Below, piece by piece: positions 22,004 to 32,455 of a DNA stretch of 64,000 bases. Location: assembly GCA_000711775.1 (NCBI GenBank), contig ARYC01000373.1, positions 62,001-126,000 on the forward strand. The letters run 5' to 3'. Both the position numbers and the translations under genes were made by a program. This stretch comes from Oxytricha trifallax (taxonomy: Eukaryota > Ciliophora > Spirotrichea > Sporadotrichida > Oxytrichidae). The notes beneath the pieces are model-generated. The model had not been told where the DNA came from. It saw only the letters and a list, made by a program, of their open reading frames with translations, and searched no databases. How positions within the stretch are numbered: position 1 is the stretch's first letter; every line of letters starts with the position of its first letter.

Positions 22004-23428
22004 ATTGCGGCTAATTTTAATCGCAAAGCAGTTTCACTTGAAGCAGATAATAATTTCTAAACTTTGGTTCAACAAAAAACCTTAAATAATTTATGTGGAG
22101 AAAGAAGAAGAGCTTAGTGCTCTTGATTATGAAGTAGAGGTTTTTAAATTGAAGTATATGAAGCAGAGCAGAGATGGGAGTATAGAGATTATTTAAGATT
22201 TTGAGGAAGTTAAAGAACATTTAAGATTGGAAAAGATAAAAACTTTTGAATGTTTGGATTGCTAAAATTTCTTCTCTACTGAATCTAGCTTAATGAGTCA
22301 TTACTAAAGAGATACATTCTGGCAAGATCAAGGTCTATTAGAACCATGATAAAGTTGATGGCAGGTTTCAATTCACTATTATGAAGTCTTATACTCACTC
22401 AGCTAAAGTTAAGAAGCATATAAAAAAGCATAGCCTAAGTGAGTTCTTGATGCAAGATTAAAATACTAAAAAACCTGGACCCGCAATTTAAAATCAATAC
22501 TCTTGAGTCTTAAAGATATTTGGAGAAACTCAAGAGACAGAAGCGATTTGAAATGATGAATTAACTAGCAAGTAATACCTTCTTAGCATATTTCTAAGAA
22601 AGAGCTATGCATATTCCTGCAATAAATGCATTTGATATTAGCAGCATCGAAAATTGATTCCATATTAGTGTTCCTTACAAGACAAAACTAATAGTGATTG
22701 ATGAGTTCGCATACAAGGTATATCCATTTAGTAATCTTATTAAGAATGTCTAGTACATAATGAATTTGCGAACGAATATATGGAATTTAGAGAAGCTTAA
22801 CGAAGGAATTGTAGGAACCTACTTAAGCTAGATGTTGTTATTTTAGGCTATGGTTTCATCAAACTAAGACTAAAGAAATATGAAATGACTCTGAGAGACT
22901 ATCTATATCATAACAAACACCCACACGACTTTGATAATTTATTATCAGAAATGATTAAGGGTGCCAAGAAGTTGTATGAACTTGGATATGTTCACAGGAT
23001 TGAAAGCCTGGATAAGTTATGTTGTATCTCTTCCCTATAGAAGTGGTAGTTATAGATATCAGTAGAGCCTTAAGATAAGAGAATATAACATTAGCAAAGG
23101 TTCTTGAGACATTAGGTTACTTTTCATTCAGATAAATTGGAAAAATAGATCTGCTTAATGGAAGTATATGCAGTTTCTGCTATTATATTAGAGAGCAATA
23201 TGGAAAGCTTGACTTGCTTTGGCACCAAGTATGAAAAATAGTCCATAAGTTTGCATTAGAAGAATATAAAGCAAGAAGATGTATTAGAAAAAAATCATAA
23301 ATTTAGTTGAGATGATAATAGTAAGAGCCCATGACTATCCTCGATAATAATTAGAAAACATGCTTTTGAACACTAGAGATAGCAAGATACAAGAGATAAA
23401 ATAAAGACAAGCAAATAAATTCGCATGA
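22004..23428 (+). pseudogene. TBE 57 kDa zinc-finger/kinase-like protein, E2 copy
   Basis: The start codon is ATT. This copy keeps the N-terminal part lost in E1 (ALDYEVEVFKLKYMKQSRDG, VKEHLRLEKIKTFECLDC). The first finger has CLDC but its His positions read differently, and the second Cys pair is gone (FTIMKS for CTTCMKS). The kinase-like part keeps LRDYLYHNKHP and VVVIDISRALR, while the catalytic-loop area is frameshifted. It shows the full domain order of the family but is not functional. Confidence 0.75.
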
Positions 23429-23639
23429 TTAGTGTAGACTAATATTGATTAAATACTCATTAAATTCACACAAAACCTGTGCTATGTTTTTTTCCTACTA
23501 ATCCCAATAAGACTCCAACAATACTCTAAAAATCAAATCACTAAAACATCTAATTGAGGGATTTTGGGGTTTTGAATATTGACGAATTTAAATAAATTTA
23601 TGAATCTTTAATTAAAAATTATTAAAAGTAACATTCCAT

Positions 23640-24210
23640 ATAATATACATTTTGCATTAAATAATAGGTGACATCTAGCATTTGCAATTGTTGCTAGAAC
23701 AACAAAACCCCTATTTATAATAAGGAAATTATTTTATATGTATTTGTATTTTTATGAAATTATTGGATATCCTCAACCCAGCACCCTTCACTTAAGGATG
23801 AGCGATAAAAGAGACGATCTTTTTGATAAAGTAATAAGCAAAAGTAATTCTGAAAATTAAAGTATGGATTGCTGTACTTAATTCCAAAAAATTATAATTA
23901 AAATTTATATATGTTTTTTATTAAAAACATTATTTTAAATTTATAGTGGCTCTAATAAATCTCTTCAAGTGAGTATTCAAGATATTCTCATCTCAAAAGA
24001 CAACTAAAATATTCTAATGAAACAATTAAAAATAATATTTATAAATTATGAGTGTTATGTAAAAATTAAAATTTTTACATTAAATGAAATTATAAGAGAT
24101 CAATTCTTAGTTGCAGTTATAAAATCCTCATTTAAGCGGCTGCAAAAATTCAAAATTACAACTCTACTAAGCAAATCCCAACTAAAAACAGATAATAATA
24201 AAATCACTTA
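23640..24210 (+). pseudogene. Gene X, downstream segments, unit A
   Basis: Three blocks are paralogous to unit B in the same order: AFAIVARTTKP (~23678); LRMSDKRDDLFDKV followed by SENQSMD (~23790-23870); and EYSRYSHLKRQLKYSNE plus QFLVAVIKSSFKRLQKF (~23960-24150). AT-rich gaps between blocks are of similar length in both units but unrelated in sequence, as expected for introns or eliminated sequences. E2 and the older relics lie between these blocks and segment 2. Confidence 0.5.
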
Positions 24211-24211
24211 A

Positions 24212-26490
24212 ATAAATAATATTGCTTTAAATTAATAATATTAATTTAAATACAATTAGCTATAATTATCAACAGTTTTTGATAATTATTTATAATTTTA
24301 TGTGAGGTTAAATCTATTTTTATTTAAAAACCATATTACCAGGCAATTTTAAAATTCTAATAAATATTTGTATTTTTGCATTAAATTTTTAAATAGATAA
24401 AGATATTCAAAACCGAGAAAACCATCAGTAAATATTCTTTATTTAACTTATTTATTCTATTATAAATATTGAGAAGTATGAATTACGCTATGTTGACTAT
24501 ATTCTAATGATATAATTAAAGATCCGATGAATTAAATTAATTAAATTGAACGAACGTTTTGAGCAAATATAGAAAATATTATATTTAAAATTCTAATGAA
24601 ATAAAATAATTTAATTTAATAATAAATTTATCAGAACTATTAATAGAACAAACTAATAAATAAATTAAAACTTAAGTAGGGTTCACAATTTTATAATTTA
24701 GGAAACAATCATTTTTAACTAAATTACATAATTAAGTAATAATTTAATCATGGAAATAAATCAAAAAAACTCATTTTTTAAATAAAAGTTTTTTATAACG
24801 ATAATATGAGAAACTCCATACATATATGTATTCGAATTAATCATTCTAAAGTAACTAATCTCTTAAATTATTCATAAAATATTATAGAATTATAGAAATA
24901 ATTAAATTATTAAACAGATTAAAAGTTTTTTTATTTATTTGTATAAGTTATTATTATAATTCTCTAGTTCTAATAAACTGCTTTTCTGGCTTTAAATTAA
25001 CTATATAAAATACAACTTAAATAAATGATAAAAAAATGATAAAAATTTTAAAATCTAAATAAATTTTAATTGTTTTTTTATGGAAGACTTTATTGTTTAT
25101 TTTTATTAACTTCAATTTATTAAAAATATGACAGAAGTACAATTTACATATTAACCCTAGTAATTGGTAAATGATAATTAATTTATTTTGTTTTATTCTA
25201 TACATTTAAAATAATCCTAATAATTTGTAAATGTTTAAGAAAATTTATTAAAAATTTATAAATATAAACATCTTTTTAACTAGATTTTATCTGAAATTAA
25301 AAAATATGCCATTATTTTGTTATTTTAGCGTATCACTTTTTGAAATAAAATAAACGTAAATATATAAATTACATGATTTATTTGTTTATAAATAAATGCA
25401 TGTTTTTACATAAATTAATATAAAGTTTTATTTATTAATCAAGCTCAGTTTATATCAATCTTTTGTTATATTTTTTGTTTATTTAGGGTAATTTTTATAC
25501 AATATTATAATATGTATTTCTTTATCTTTTTAATTATTTAAGCAATATTATCAAGATTGAAATATACTAACTTTAACGCCATTAAATTTTTCAAAAAGTT
25601 TGAATAGAGCGAGTTATAATAATATTAAAACTATTTACACCTCAACTTGAATATACCTCATCACTTATTTATTTATAAAATTAATGATTATAAGAACTCC
25701 TAAGCATAATAAAATAATATTTATCACAGATCTTGACCAAGTAAAGATAATAAAGTCAATACCAAAATGAATAAACACATTTCCATTTTGGCCGAGGTTG
25801 GAATTGATATTTAAGTATAAAAAAATCATCTTTCTAAGAGGTGGAGTCTAGATATTGAAATATGGATTTATATTTTAATGACTATAATATCTAAGCTTTA
25901 TAAATATATCTTCAATAACAAAGTATTAATAAAAAGAAGGGTTCGAAATTTAATATCGAAAGAATTATTGAAACAATAATATTTAGTATAAATTTAAAAA
26001 GTTAAATCTTAATAATTTTATCATAAATTATGACAAAAGTTTAATTCAAATATTAAATTAATAATTTGTCATTTTAATTAATAGAGATCAATACATATTT
26101 AATCAAATTTATTTATTACCAACAATATATAAATTGCAGCGAATTTTCAGATTCTTTCAATTTATAAATGTTTATTTATTTATTATGTTTTAACTTTTTT
26201 TTCATTGTTTTTAGAATCTAAGATCCATTTAATTACAATCTTATGGATCTAATAAAAATATAAATTTATCATAAAACAAAATTAAGAATAATACATCCTT
26301 ACAATTATATAATATTTTAATCTGTATTCTGAAAACTCAAAAGTCTTGTTATTAAACCATATAAATTTCAATTTACTAATAATTATATTACAATTCTTAA
26401 GAAATTCTCATTATAATTGAAAATAATTTTAGATTTAAAAAATCATACATTGATTATATAATACTTGAAAAAAAACATATAAATAAATTT
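24212..26490. other. AT-rich spacer
   Basis: Very AT-rich and no gene recognised. Parts of 24400-24730 align with unit B 51030-51140 and 51890-51960. In B the match is broken by a fold-back insertion at 51150-51514 that is absent here. Confidence 0.45.
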
Positions 26491-27110
26491 ATAATTATTT
26501 AGCCATCACCTTCGATTATGCGTTTTCTTTCAAGATCATCATTAGGTTTATGATCTCTACTCAATTAAATAAATTTTTACCTTGCTCACTTGACAATCTA
26601 ATTTATTTAATAATAAATTAAGACATGACAGCCTTTGAATCCCCTACATTAGCTATGTATCATATATCCTCTACGATTAATGCCACAATTGCACATGATC
26701 CGCTCTTGTCAATAATTCCATTTTCATTTTGGCATAGCTTTATAAAGTTCTTCTTAGCATTTACGAATCCAATCATGAGAGCTTCTTTTGGGTCTGCTGG
26801 GAAACTAGGCTCTTTGATCACGAATTAATGCAAATTTTCTCTTTAGAAATCTGCACAAACACTACCTCCATGGCAATAGTAGATGCCAAAGAAGGAGCAC
26901 CGAGCCAGTGTTCGTCCTTGCAATTAGGATGCTTTAGAATGTTAAAATAATTGATACTCTATCTTCGTTGTAGTTTCTCACTCGACTTTAATTTGTTTTG
27001 GCTGCATATTCTCTTACTACACCATTTAATATACAAATATTAAGTATCTTTTCAATAAGTTATTGATGGAAAATTAGATCTTCATTTTTAATATTCAAAA
27101 TTTTAGCAAA
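26491..27110 (-). pseudogene. PP2C protein phosphatase, N-terminal half, unit A (broken)
   Basis: Minus-strand reading shows PP2C blocks: RNYNEDRVSIIL, SFFGIYYCHGGSVCADF, KEALMIGFVNAKKNF, DKSGSCAIVALIVEDI, YIANVGDSKAV, then after a short AT-rich gap RDHKPNDDRERKRIIE. PP2C enzymes are metal-dependent Ser/Thr phosphatases; the metal-binding DGHGG motif reads YCHGG here. Two single-base losses upstream and a TGA before YIANVGDS mark this copy as non-functional. It ends at GGCTAAATA, the pointer shared with the C-terminal half at 36704-36715, which lies to the right although it should follow to the left on this strand. Confidence 0.8.
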
Positions 27111-27274
27111 TTACTATTAAGAGTAAGATAAATAAGAACATTATATAATATTTTCTATGAAAATATCAATTAATCAGATTCAAAACCCCTTAATGAGATT
27201 TATAAGTGCTTTGAATTGTAGGGTATACTTTGGGTCTTATTTGGGTTAGTAGAGAAATTATGCCAATTTGCAAA

Positions 27275-28327
27275 ATGAGAAATAGAAATAGCGATTTATA
27301 GGGTCGATTTATGATGAGAAATATTTATATTTATTGCTTAATCTTAAGCATGGTACGAGTGTTAATAAAGACTAAATCATACCAGTTCTTAATTAAGCAG
27401 CTATAGCAAAGCTCTTATACAAGAGTGCCGCAATTGTTAGATATCACTGCCTGCTAGCTGTTTTGCATTTTAGTTCTGGTACTTGAAAATATCCAGCAAG
27501 AAAAAAATAGTTTCTCAGACCCATATTGTTTACCTCTGTGATTCTAAGACGCTTAAGTACTGGGCACACTTTCCACTGGACTAATGAGCTGTGATGTTTC
27601 ATCGCAAGTTTCCTGACATGCGTATCTCTCTTTAGACTTTAGCCAATATTTATAGACGAAATAGTATTACTTTCAAGACTGTTAACAGAGTGAATAGAGT
27701 GATTGATTTTACAGTACCATTTTATAGTAATAATTGAAACTATATATATATGATTAAATGCAGAGAGCTATTGATAATAACATCAAGTCCATACATGCTG
27801 ATGAAGCAGTGTTTACCTTTAATATATTTATTAATAAGTCATGGTACAAATAGTATGATAACATAAAAGTTTATGACTAAAAAGTGAAGGTTGGTACCCA
27901 TGCAATCTTAGCTGGTATTAGCGAAGATTCAGGCTTAGAAAGTTATGTCATTCATCCTCGCTCTATTAAGCGAGAGTAGTATATTGAGTTTTTGCATAAG
28001 CTAAGAGATATATACAATAACCAAGATATCATCTTGTTTGTTGATAAGTTATCAGTTCATAAGACTAAGGAGTCTAAGAAAGCTTATGAAGAATTAAATA
28101 TATCTCCTGTATATAACGTTCCTTATAGCCCATAATTTAATGGAATAGATTTCTACTGGAGTTAAATCAAGAAGCTACTGTTGTATCATCCAATTTATGA
28201 TTTATCAATCGATACAGTAGACTTAATGCAAAGTAGTTGTAAGAGAGTGAATAAAGATAAAACTACGATATGTGCAAGGAAAGGGAGAATGAATGTTTAT
28301 TAATAAGTTTTAGACTTAAATGAATGA
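27275..28327 (+). pseudogene. TBE transposase, E3 copy
   Basis: ATG 27275 is present, but one base is missing in the first 13 codons. The TA run before the catalytic domain is 2 bp longer than in E5, and 12 bp are lost after YWSQIK. The final catalytic residue is Asp (FNGIDFYW) instead of Glu, shared with E4. HADEAVF and LFVDKLSVHK are intact. Stop TGA 28325-28327. Confidence 0.8.
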
Positions 28328-28331
28328 AATA

Positions 28332-29115
28332 GTTCGCATATTAAATGGGCTCTTAAAGGGATTATGCTTCTCTTTCTTTTCTTCTTCTTAAGACTTGACA
28401 GGCCCTAATTATCTTCTCTTTCTGCCATCTCCTGCATCTATATTCATACTTTTGGCTTTTAACATCTTTATAAAGTCACTTGCTAACTTAATGAACTGTC
28501 TGCTATTTTCTATCTCTATGAACCTGCATGCTCTTTCATTAGATATATCCCACTGACAGATTTTCCTACAAAGTTATTTGTCAAAGTTTACTTGAAAGAT
28601 AAGGATGCTTCTGAAGTTCCTCGAGACAAGCAGAGTTTATTAGAATTCCTTGCTTCCCTTAATCTAAGGAGAGATAGAATACCGTTCCTTACGAGCTTCT
28701 TCAATTATTTCTCTGAGATCCTCCTCTTTTATTGTACCAAGAACACCAAAGAAGAAATTTATATCTAGTAGTTTATTAGAGAGTTGTTTCTTGGTAGGAA
28801 GGTGGAAGCTGCCACATTCTCATTTTACATGGCATCCTCATAAAGGTTAATGACTGAAATCTCAGGGTAGTTGAGGATTTCTATTAGTTTAATCTCTTTA
28901 TTTTTAAAAGCTTTCTTCTCCTCACAATGTATTGCTTTCAAGAATGAAATTTTGGTACCTTCCATCGTTGTAAGGAATAAACCAACTGTATAATATTTTA
29001 ATAGTCAAATAATACCATGCAAAGTGAGGTATCGAAAGAGGTCTTCTTTACTTCTGAATCTTGATATCATTTCTTGAGCTTCAACCCTTTTCATTTGATC
29101 ATTGATTGATTCCAT
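28332..29115 (-). pseudogene. TBE 22 kDa gene, E3 copy
   Basis: ATG 29115 and the start of the protein are kept. The candidate intron is at 28566-28591 (GTAAACTTTG ... TTGTAG). A short deletion after KEHA shifts the frame, and the natural stop FNM-TGA has changed to TGC. Confidence 0.65.
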
Positions 29116-29635
29116 CTTTGTTCGTCTTCCTATTGATAAATTTCGAATTATAACTTATAGACTTCTGGATCCTATTGTTTTAAAAACTTAGTAGAAAATA
29201 TGGGTATCAAATAAGAGGTCAACCCTGCAAAGATACGTGGAAAAAGTTTGTAGAAGCTGTAACAAACTACAGAGAAGGAGCTCCATTTTTTTCAATTTAG
29301 TTCCATTAAATTAGTACTAAATTTGTTTAAATTTAAATTAACACTTGTACTAAATCCCTTTATTACCATTTTAATAGTCCCAAAACTTAATTATTACCTA
29401 GTTTAAACTAATGCGATTTTAATTGAAAATTTCCATATTGGTTACAAACCTAATTGGTACTGGTACCAACCTGAATTTTTCAAAGTTGGTACAAAAAAAT
29501 TAAAAATATTTAGCATGAAATAAAAAAAGTTATAGATATAAACTAAGTATAAATATGAACTCTAACACCTCTAAATCAACCATTATTGCTGCAGTTCTGA
29601 CTCCTATACAAAGTTACTATAACTTTAAAGGTTAT

Positions 29636-29898
29636 AAAACCCCATAGATCAATTAAGACACGAAGATTGGGGAAAGAACAATTAAGTTAAAAATTAATTA
29701 TAATTGGCTGAAATTAAATATAATTAGGCTAAAATCAAATTTACACACCCTGATTGGTTTATTTTATAAGGACAATTAATCGAGCCAATAGTTTTAATAA
29801 TTAGCCCAAACATTATAATTATAGGCCAATAATAATTAATTCTTAATTTAATTGTTCATTTCCCCAATCTTCGTGTCTTAATTGATCTATGGGGTTTT
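29636..29898. mobile_element. 263-bp inverted-repeat element with AAAACCCC ends, inside E3
   Basis: Ends AAAACCCCATAGATCAATTA and its complement, with near-identical arms of ~65 bp. E4 lacks it at the same point (GGTTATTAGAGC is continuous there). Its C4A4-type ends resemble TBE termini although the rest does not. Target duplication unclear. Confidence 0.85.
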
Positions 29899-29936
29899 AA
29901 GAGCTTTATAATAGAAATTTAAATTTAAATTTAAAC

Positions 29937-30438
29937 ATAGCGGATAACATAAATAGTAAAACAATCTCTCTTGGAACATGATAATCCTATTTAAACTTTG
30001 GCTCAACTAAAAAGCCTGAAATTATTTATGTTGAACCTCTGCCCTTTAGAAGTAATTGTCATCGATTTCAATAGGGCTTTACAATAAGAGAATATAACGT
30101 TAGCTATGGTTCTTGGTACCCCAGGATACTTTCAAATAAGAGAAAAGTGAACCAATGGCTCAGTTTAATGGGATGTATGGGCAGTTGCTACTATAATATT
30201 AGAGAGTGGTATGGAAAACATTACTTATTTTGGTACTAAGCATGTAAAATAATCAATTAGTTTGGCATAAAAGCATATCAAGCAAGAGGATATAAGCTAA
30301 GAAATTAAAAGTATAGTAGATATGATAATTATCAGTGCTCCCTCCAATCCAAGGTAAACATTGGATGACATACTTGTGCCACTTAATAGAGCAAGATTCA
30401 AGAGATATAACAAAGGCAAGCAGATAAAATTTGTTTGA
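29937..30438 (+). pseudogene. TBE 57 kDa gene, deletion derivative, E3 copy
   Basis: The start codon is ATA. About 1 kb is missing between the N-terminal TLAQLKSL region and EIIYVEPLPF..., removing both zinc fingers and most of the kinase N-lobe. The C-terminal part (VIDFNRALQ, WDVWAVATIILESG) remains to TGA 30436-30438. The breakpoint falls at a short AAACCT-type repeat and is identical in E4. Confidence 0.75.
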
Positions 30439-30576
30439 ATTAAGTACACTAATACTCATTAAATATTCATAAAATTAAAATAAAACTGTGTTTACTCTAC
30501 TAACCCCAATAAGAACCTAACTATACCCTACATATCAAAGCTTTTATAAATCTCATTAAGGGTTTTTCGGGTATTG

Positions 30577-30663
30577 AATTTGAGTTCCCTCTGAAATATT
30601 TTACTTAATAAAATTTCGACGAGATGATTTAATTTGATGTTAGTTAGCCATAGTTGTGTTCAT
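30577..30663 (-). pseudogene. 5' fragment of the protein kinase gene, unit A
   Basis: ATG 30663 gives MNTTMANQHQIKSSRRNF and then IKQNISEGTQI, matching the unit 0 kinase start at 2587 (MKTPLANQHQIISSRRNF). After ~28 codons it runs directly into the right end of E3. The rest of the kinase is not found on the far side of E3, so more than a simple insertion occurred here. Confidence 0.75.
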
Positions 30664-30819
30664 AATTCTTGATCTTAATTTAAATTGATCCTCGATTTAA
30701 CTGTCTATCTAAGAGCAAAGGAAATGATTTATATAAGTAAGAAAATACTTTGTAAATTAACAATCAGGTTAAATGATTAAATGACTAATACTGAAAAACT
30801 TTCGTTTATTGAATCTTGT

Positions 30820-31302
30820 TCACTGTAACTTTTTATCGAGGAGCATGTTGATCTTCTTAATAGATTCACCGAGTTAATTTTAAGCAATGAGCAAATCGTT
30901 CTTAGTCTTATTCTCTTGATTCTTTCCCTCGAAAATCTCCTATTTCTTCTCTAACTCTCTAAGAGTTCTCTCCTTCTTTCTCAATTGCTCATTAGCTAGA
31001 GTAAGCAATTCTTGCTCAGATTTAACAGACTAGGAAGCTTGAAGTGTCTATAACTGTAATTGTAGTTAGTGAGCTTTGTCATCAGCTGCTTTTCTCAAGT
31101 CAACTTCTCTCTATGCCTTCAGTTGAGCATCTTACACCTGAACCTGAAGAAAATAATAAAATATTCGTAAATAAAGTTGAGCATTGTTAGCTATTTCTTT
31201 GGTAAGCAATTCTAGTGTTTCCTTATTTGAAATATCGCCTTGATTGATTGAAGTAGAGCTAGACTATTCTAAAGTCCTCTTTTAAAGCTCTTATTCAAGC
31301 AT
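30820..31302 (-). CDS. Coiled-coil protein, intact copy
   Basis: ATG 31302 to TGA 30822-30820 is 161 codons with no internal TGA (160 residues). The protein is rich in Gln, Lys, Glu and Leu. The middle and C-terminal parts (DAQLKAQREVDLRKAADDKA, QLQLQLQTLQ, KERTLRELEKKQEIFEGKNQ) have heptad-like spacing, so a coiled coil is likely. A short hydrophobic stretch (LYLRIFYYFLQVQ) lies near residue 55. There is no recognised family. It is 156 bp upstream of the kinase start on the same strand in all three units. Copies at 2744-3228 and 60888-61357 are frameshifted. Confidence 0.7.
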
Positions 31303-31701
31303 TTGGATTCACTAAAATAAGTATAAGACTAAACACCTTAAAATAAATTAATTTAAAAGTAGTAGTATAGATAATTACAGAAATTAAATTCTGAAACGGC
31401 TTATGATTGTTCATTTCCCTTCATATTTTGCTCCATCTGGCTATAACTACTTATTTTAAATTACTTTTTTTAGTGTCTCTTGAGCTTTCAGTACTATGAC
31501 ATCGCCACTCCTTCGGTAAGTTTTGCTGAAATATTATTTTTTTAGATATTTTCAATGTAACTTGAAATTTTAATAACCACCAGCTCAAGAAAAACCATCT
31601 TTATGTTTTCATTTTTTCCTAATTAACTTAATATAAAATATCAATCTCCTATTATCATTTATGATTCTTTGAGAAAGGAATCTTATTTCATTATCCTTGG
31701 T
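31303..31701. other. Spacer with possible small minus-strand coding patch
   Basis: 31400-31600 aligns with 61440-61660 in unit B. Both give QQ...KEWRCHS on the minus strand, but frames break soon after in both. A real exon or segment cannot be established. Confidence 0.25.
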
Positions 31702-32455
31702 TAATCCGTCCGAGACCCGTATCCCTCTTCTAGAAAATACCCCCTTCACACCCGTACCCCCCATAATACCCCCCCATTTCATATGAATTTTTTAATCCAC
31801 GCATTCTGAATCGATTTCCTTCTTGACATCTCGTTATCATTAAGTGAAAATACTATATATAAAATATCATAAATTTTTATAAAATTTATACTTTGCTTAT
31901 TCACACATAATAATATATGAATTATTTTTTTTATTTTTCAATGTCTGTCATCAGTTTTTTTGTAAATACATCTATTAGAAAAATATTATTTTTATGATTT
32001 GCTCATTTATAATTCTAACTTAACATAATAGCTATTTCTCAAGTAATTTAAATGTAAAATCTATAACTTTTAAAGAACCTCAATTCAACTTATCTTAAGA
32101 AAAGAATTTTAAGCATTAGAATACAATTTTTTTACTCAACTATTTAAATAAATATTTTTTTTGTTTTCTTTATAATAAATTTTTGTGATTTAGTTTGTTC
32201 TAATCGAAAATTAAATAAGAAAACAATTGGATAATAAAAAAATAAATTTCACATTGCTGAATAATACCCTGTATGATTACTAAGTTTAATAAGATAATTA
32301 TTACTTATCAGTTTATGAATATTAAAAAGGTGAATTAAGGATATTATATTAATTGCTCTTTTTGGAAAATCATATATTTTTTTTGTTCTTTCAATATTTA
32401 AAAAAAAAACATATAAAATATATAAAGAAATGATAAAATAAAACATAGAAGTTTC

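Larger units (their letters stand above)
18541..23574 (+). mobile_element. TBE transposon E2, full length with internal insertions (5034 bp)
   Basis: Starts CAAAACCACAAAACCCC and ends GGGATTTTGGGGTTTTG, with AAT on both sides (18538-18540 and 23575-23577). The left terminal repeat is of the variant type seen at 3541, while the right resembles the standard type, so the two ends differ more than in E1. Order: transposase (+), 22 kDa (-), 57 kDa (+). It is longer than E1 mainly because of extra DNA at ~20875-21105 and 21157-21914. Confidence 0.9.
27181..30576 (+). mobile_element. TBE transposon E3, internally deleted
   Basis: Starts CAAAACCCCTTAATGAG (one C4A4 unit fewer than E4) and ends with a decayed G4T4 block at 30576. 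The 57 kDa gene has lost its middle, exactly as in E4, and a 263-bp element sits at 29636-29898. The left flank is ATT and the right AAT, not a clean duplication. It and E4 sit at the same place in units A and B, so they are one insertion copied with the locus. Confidence 0.88.
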
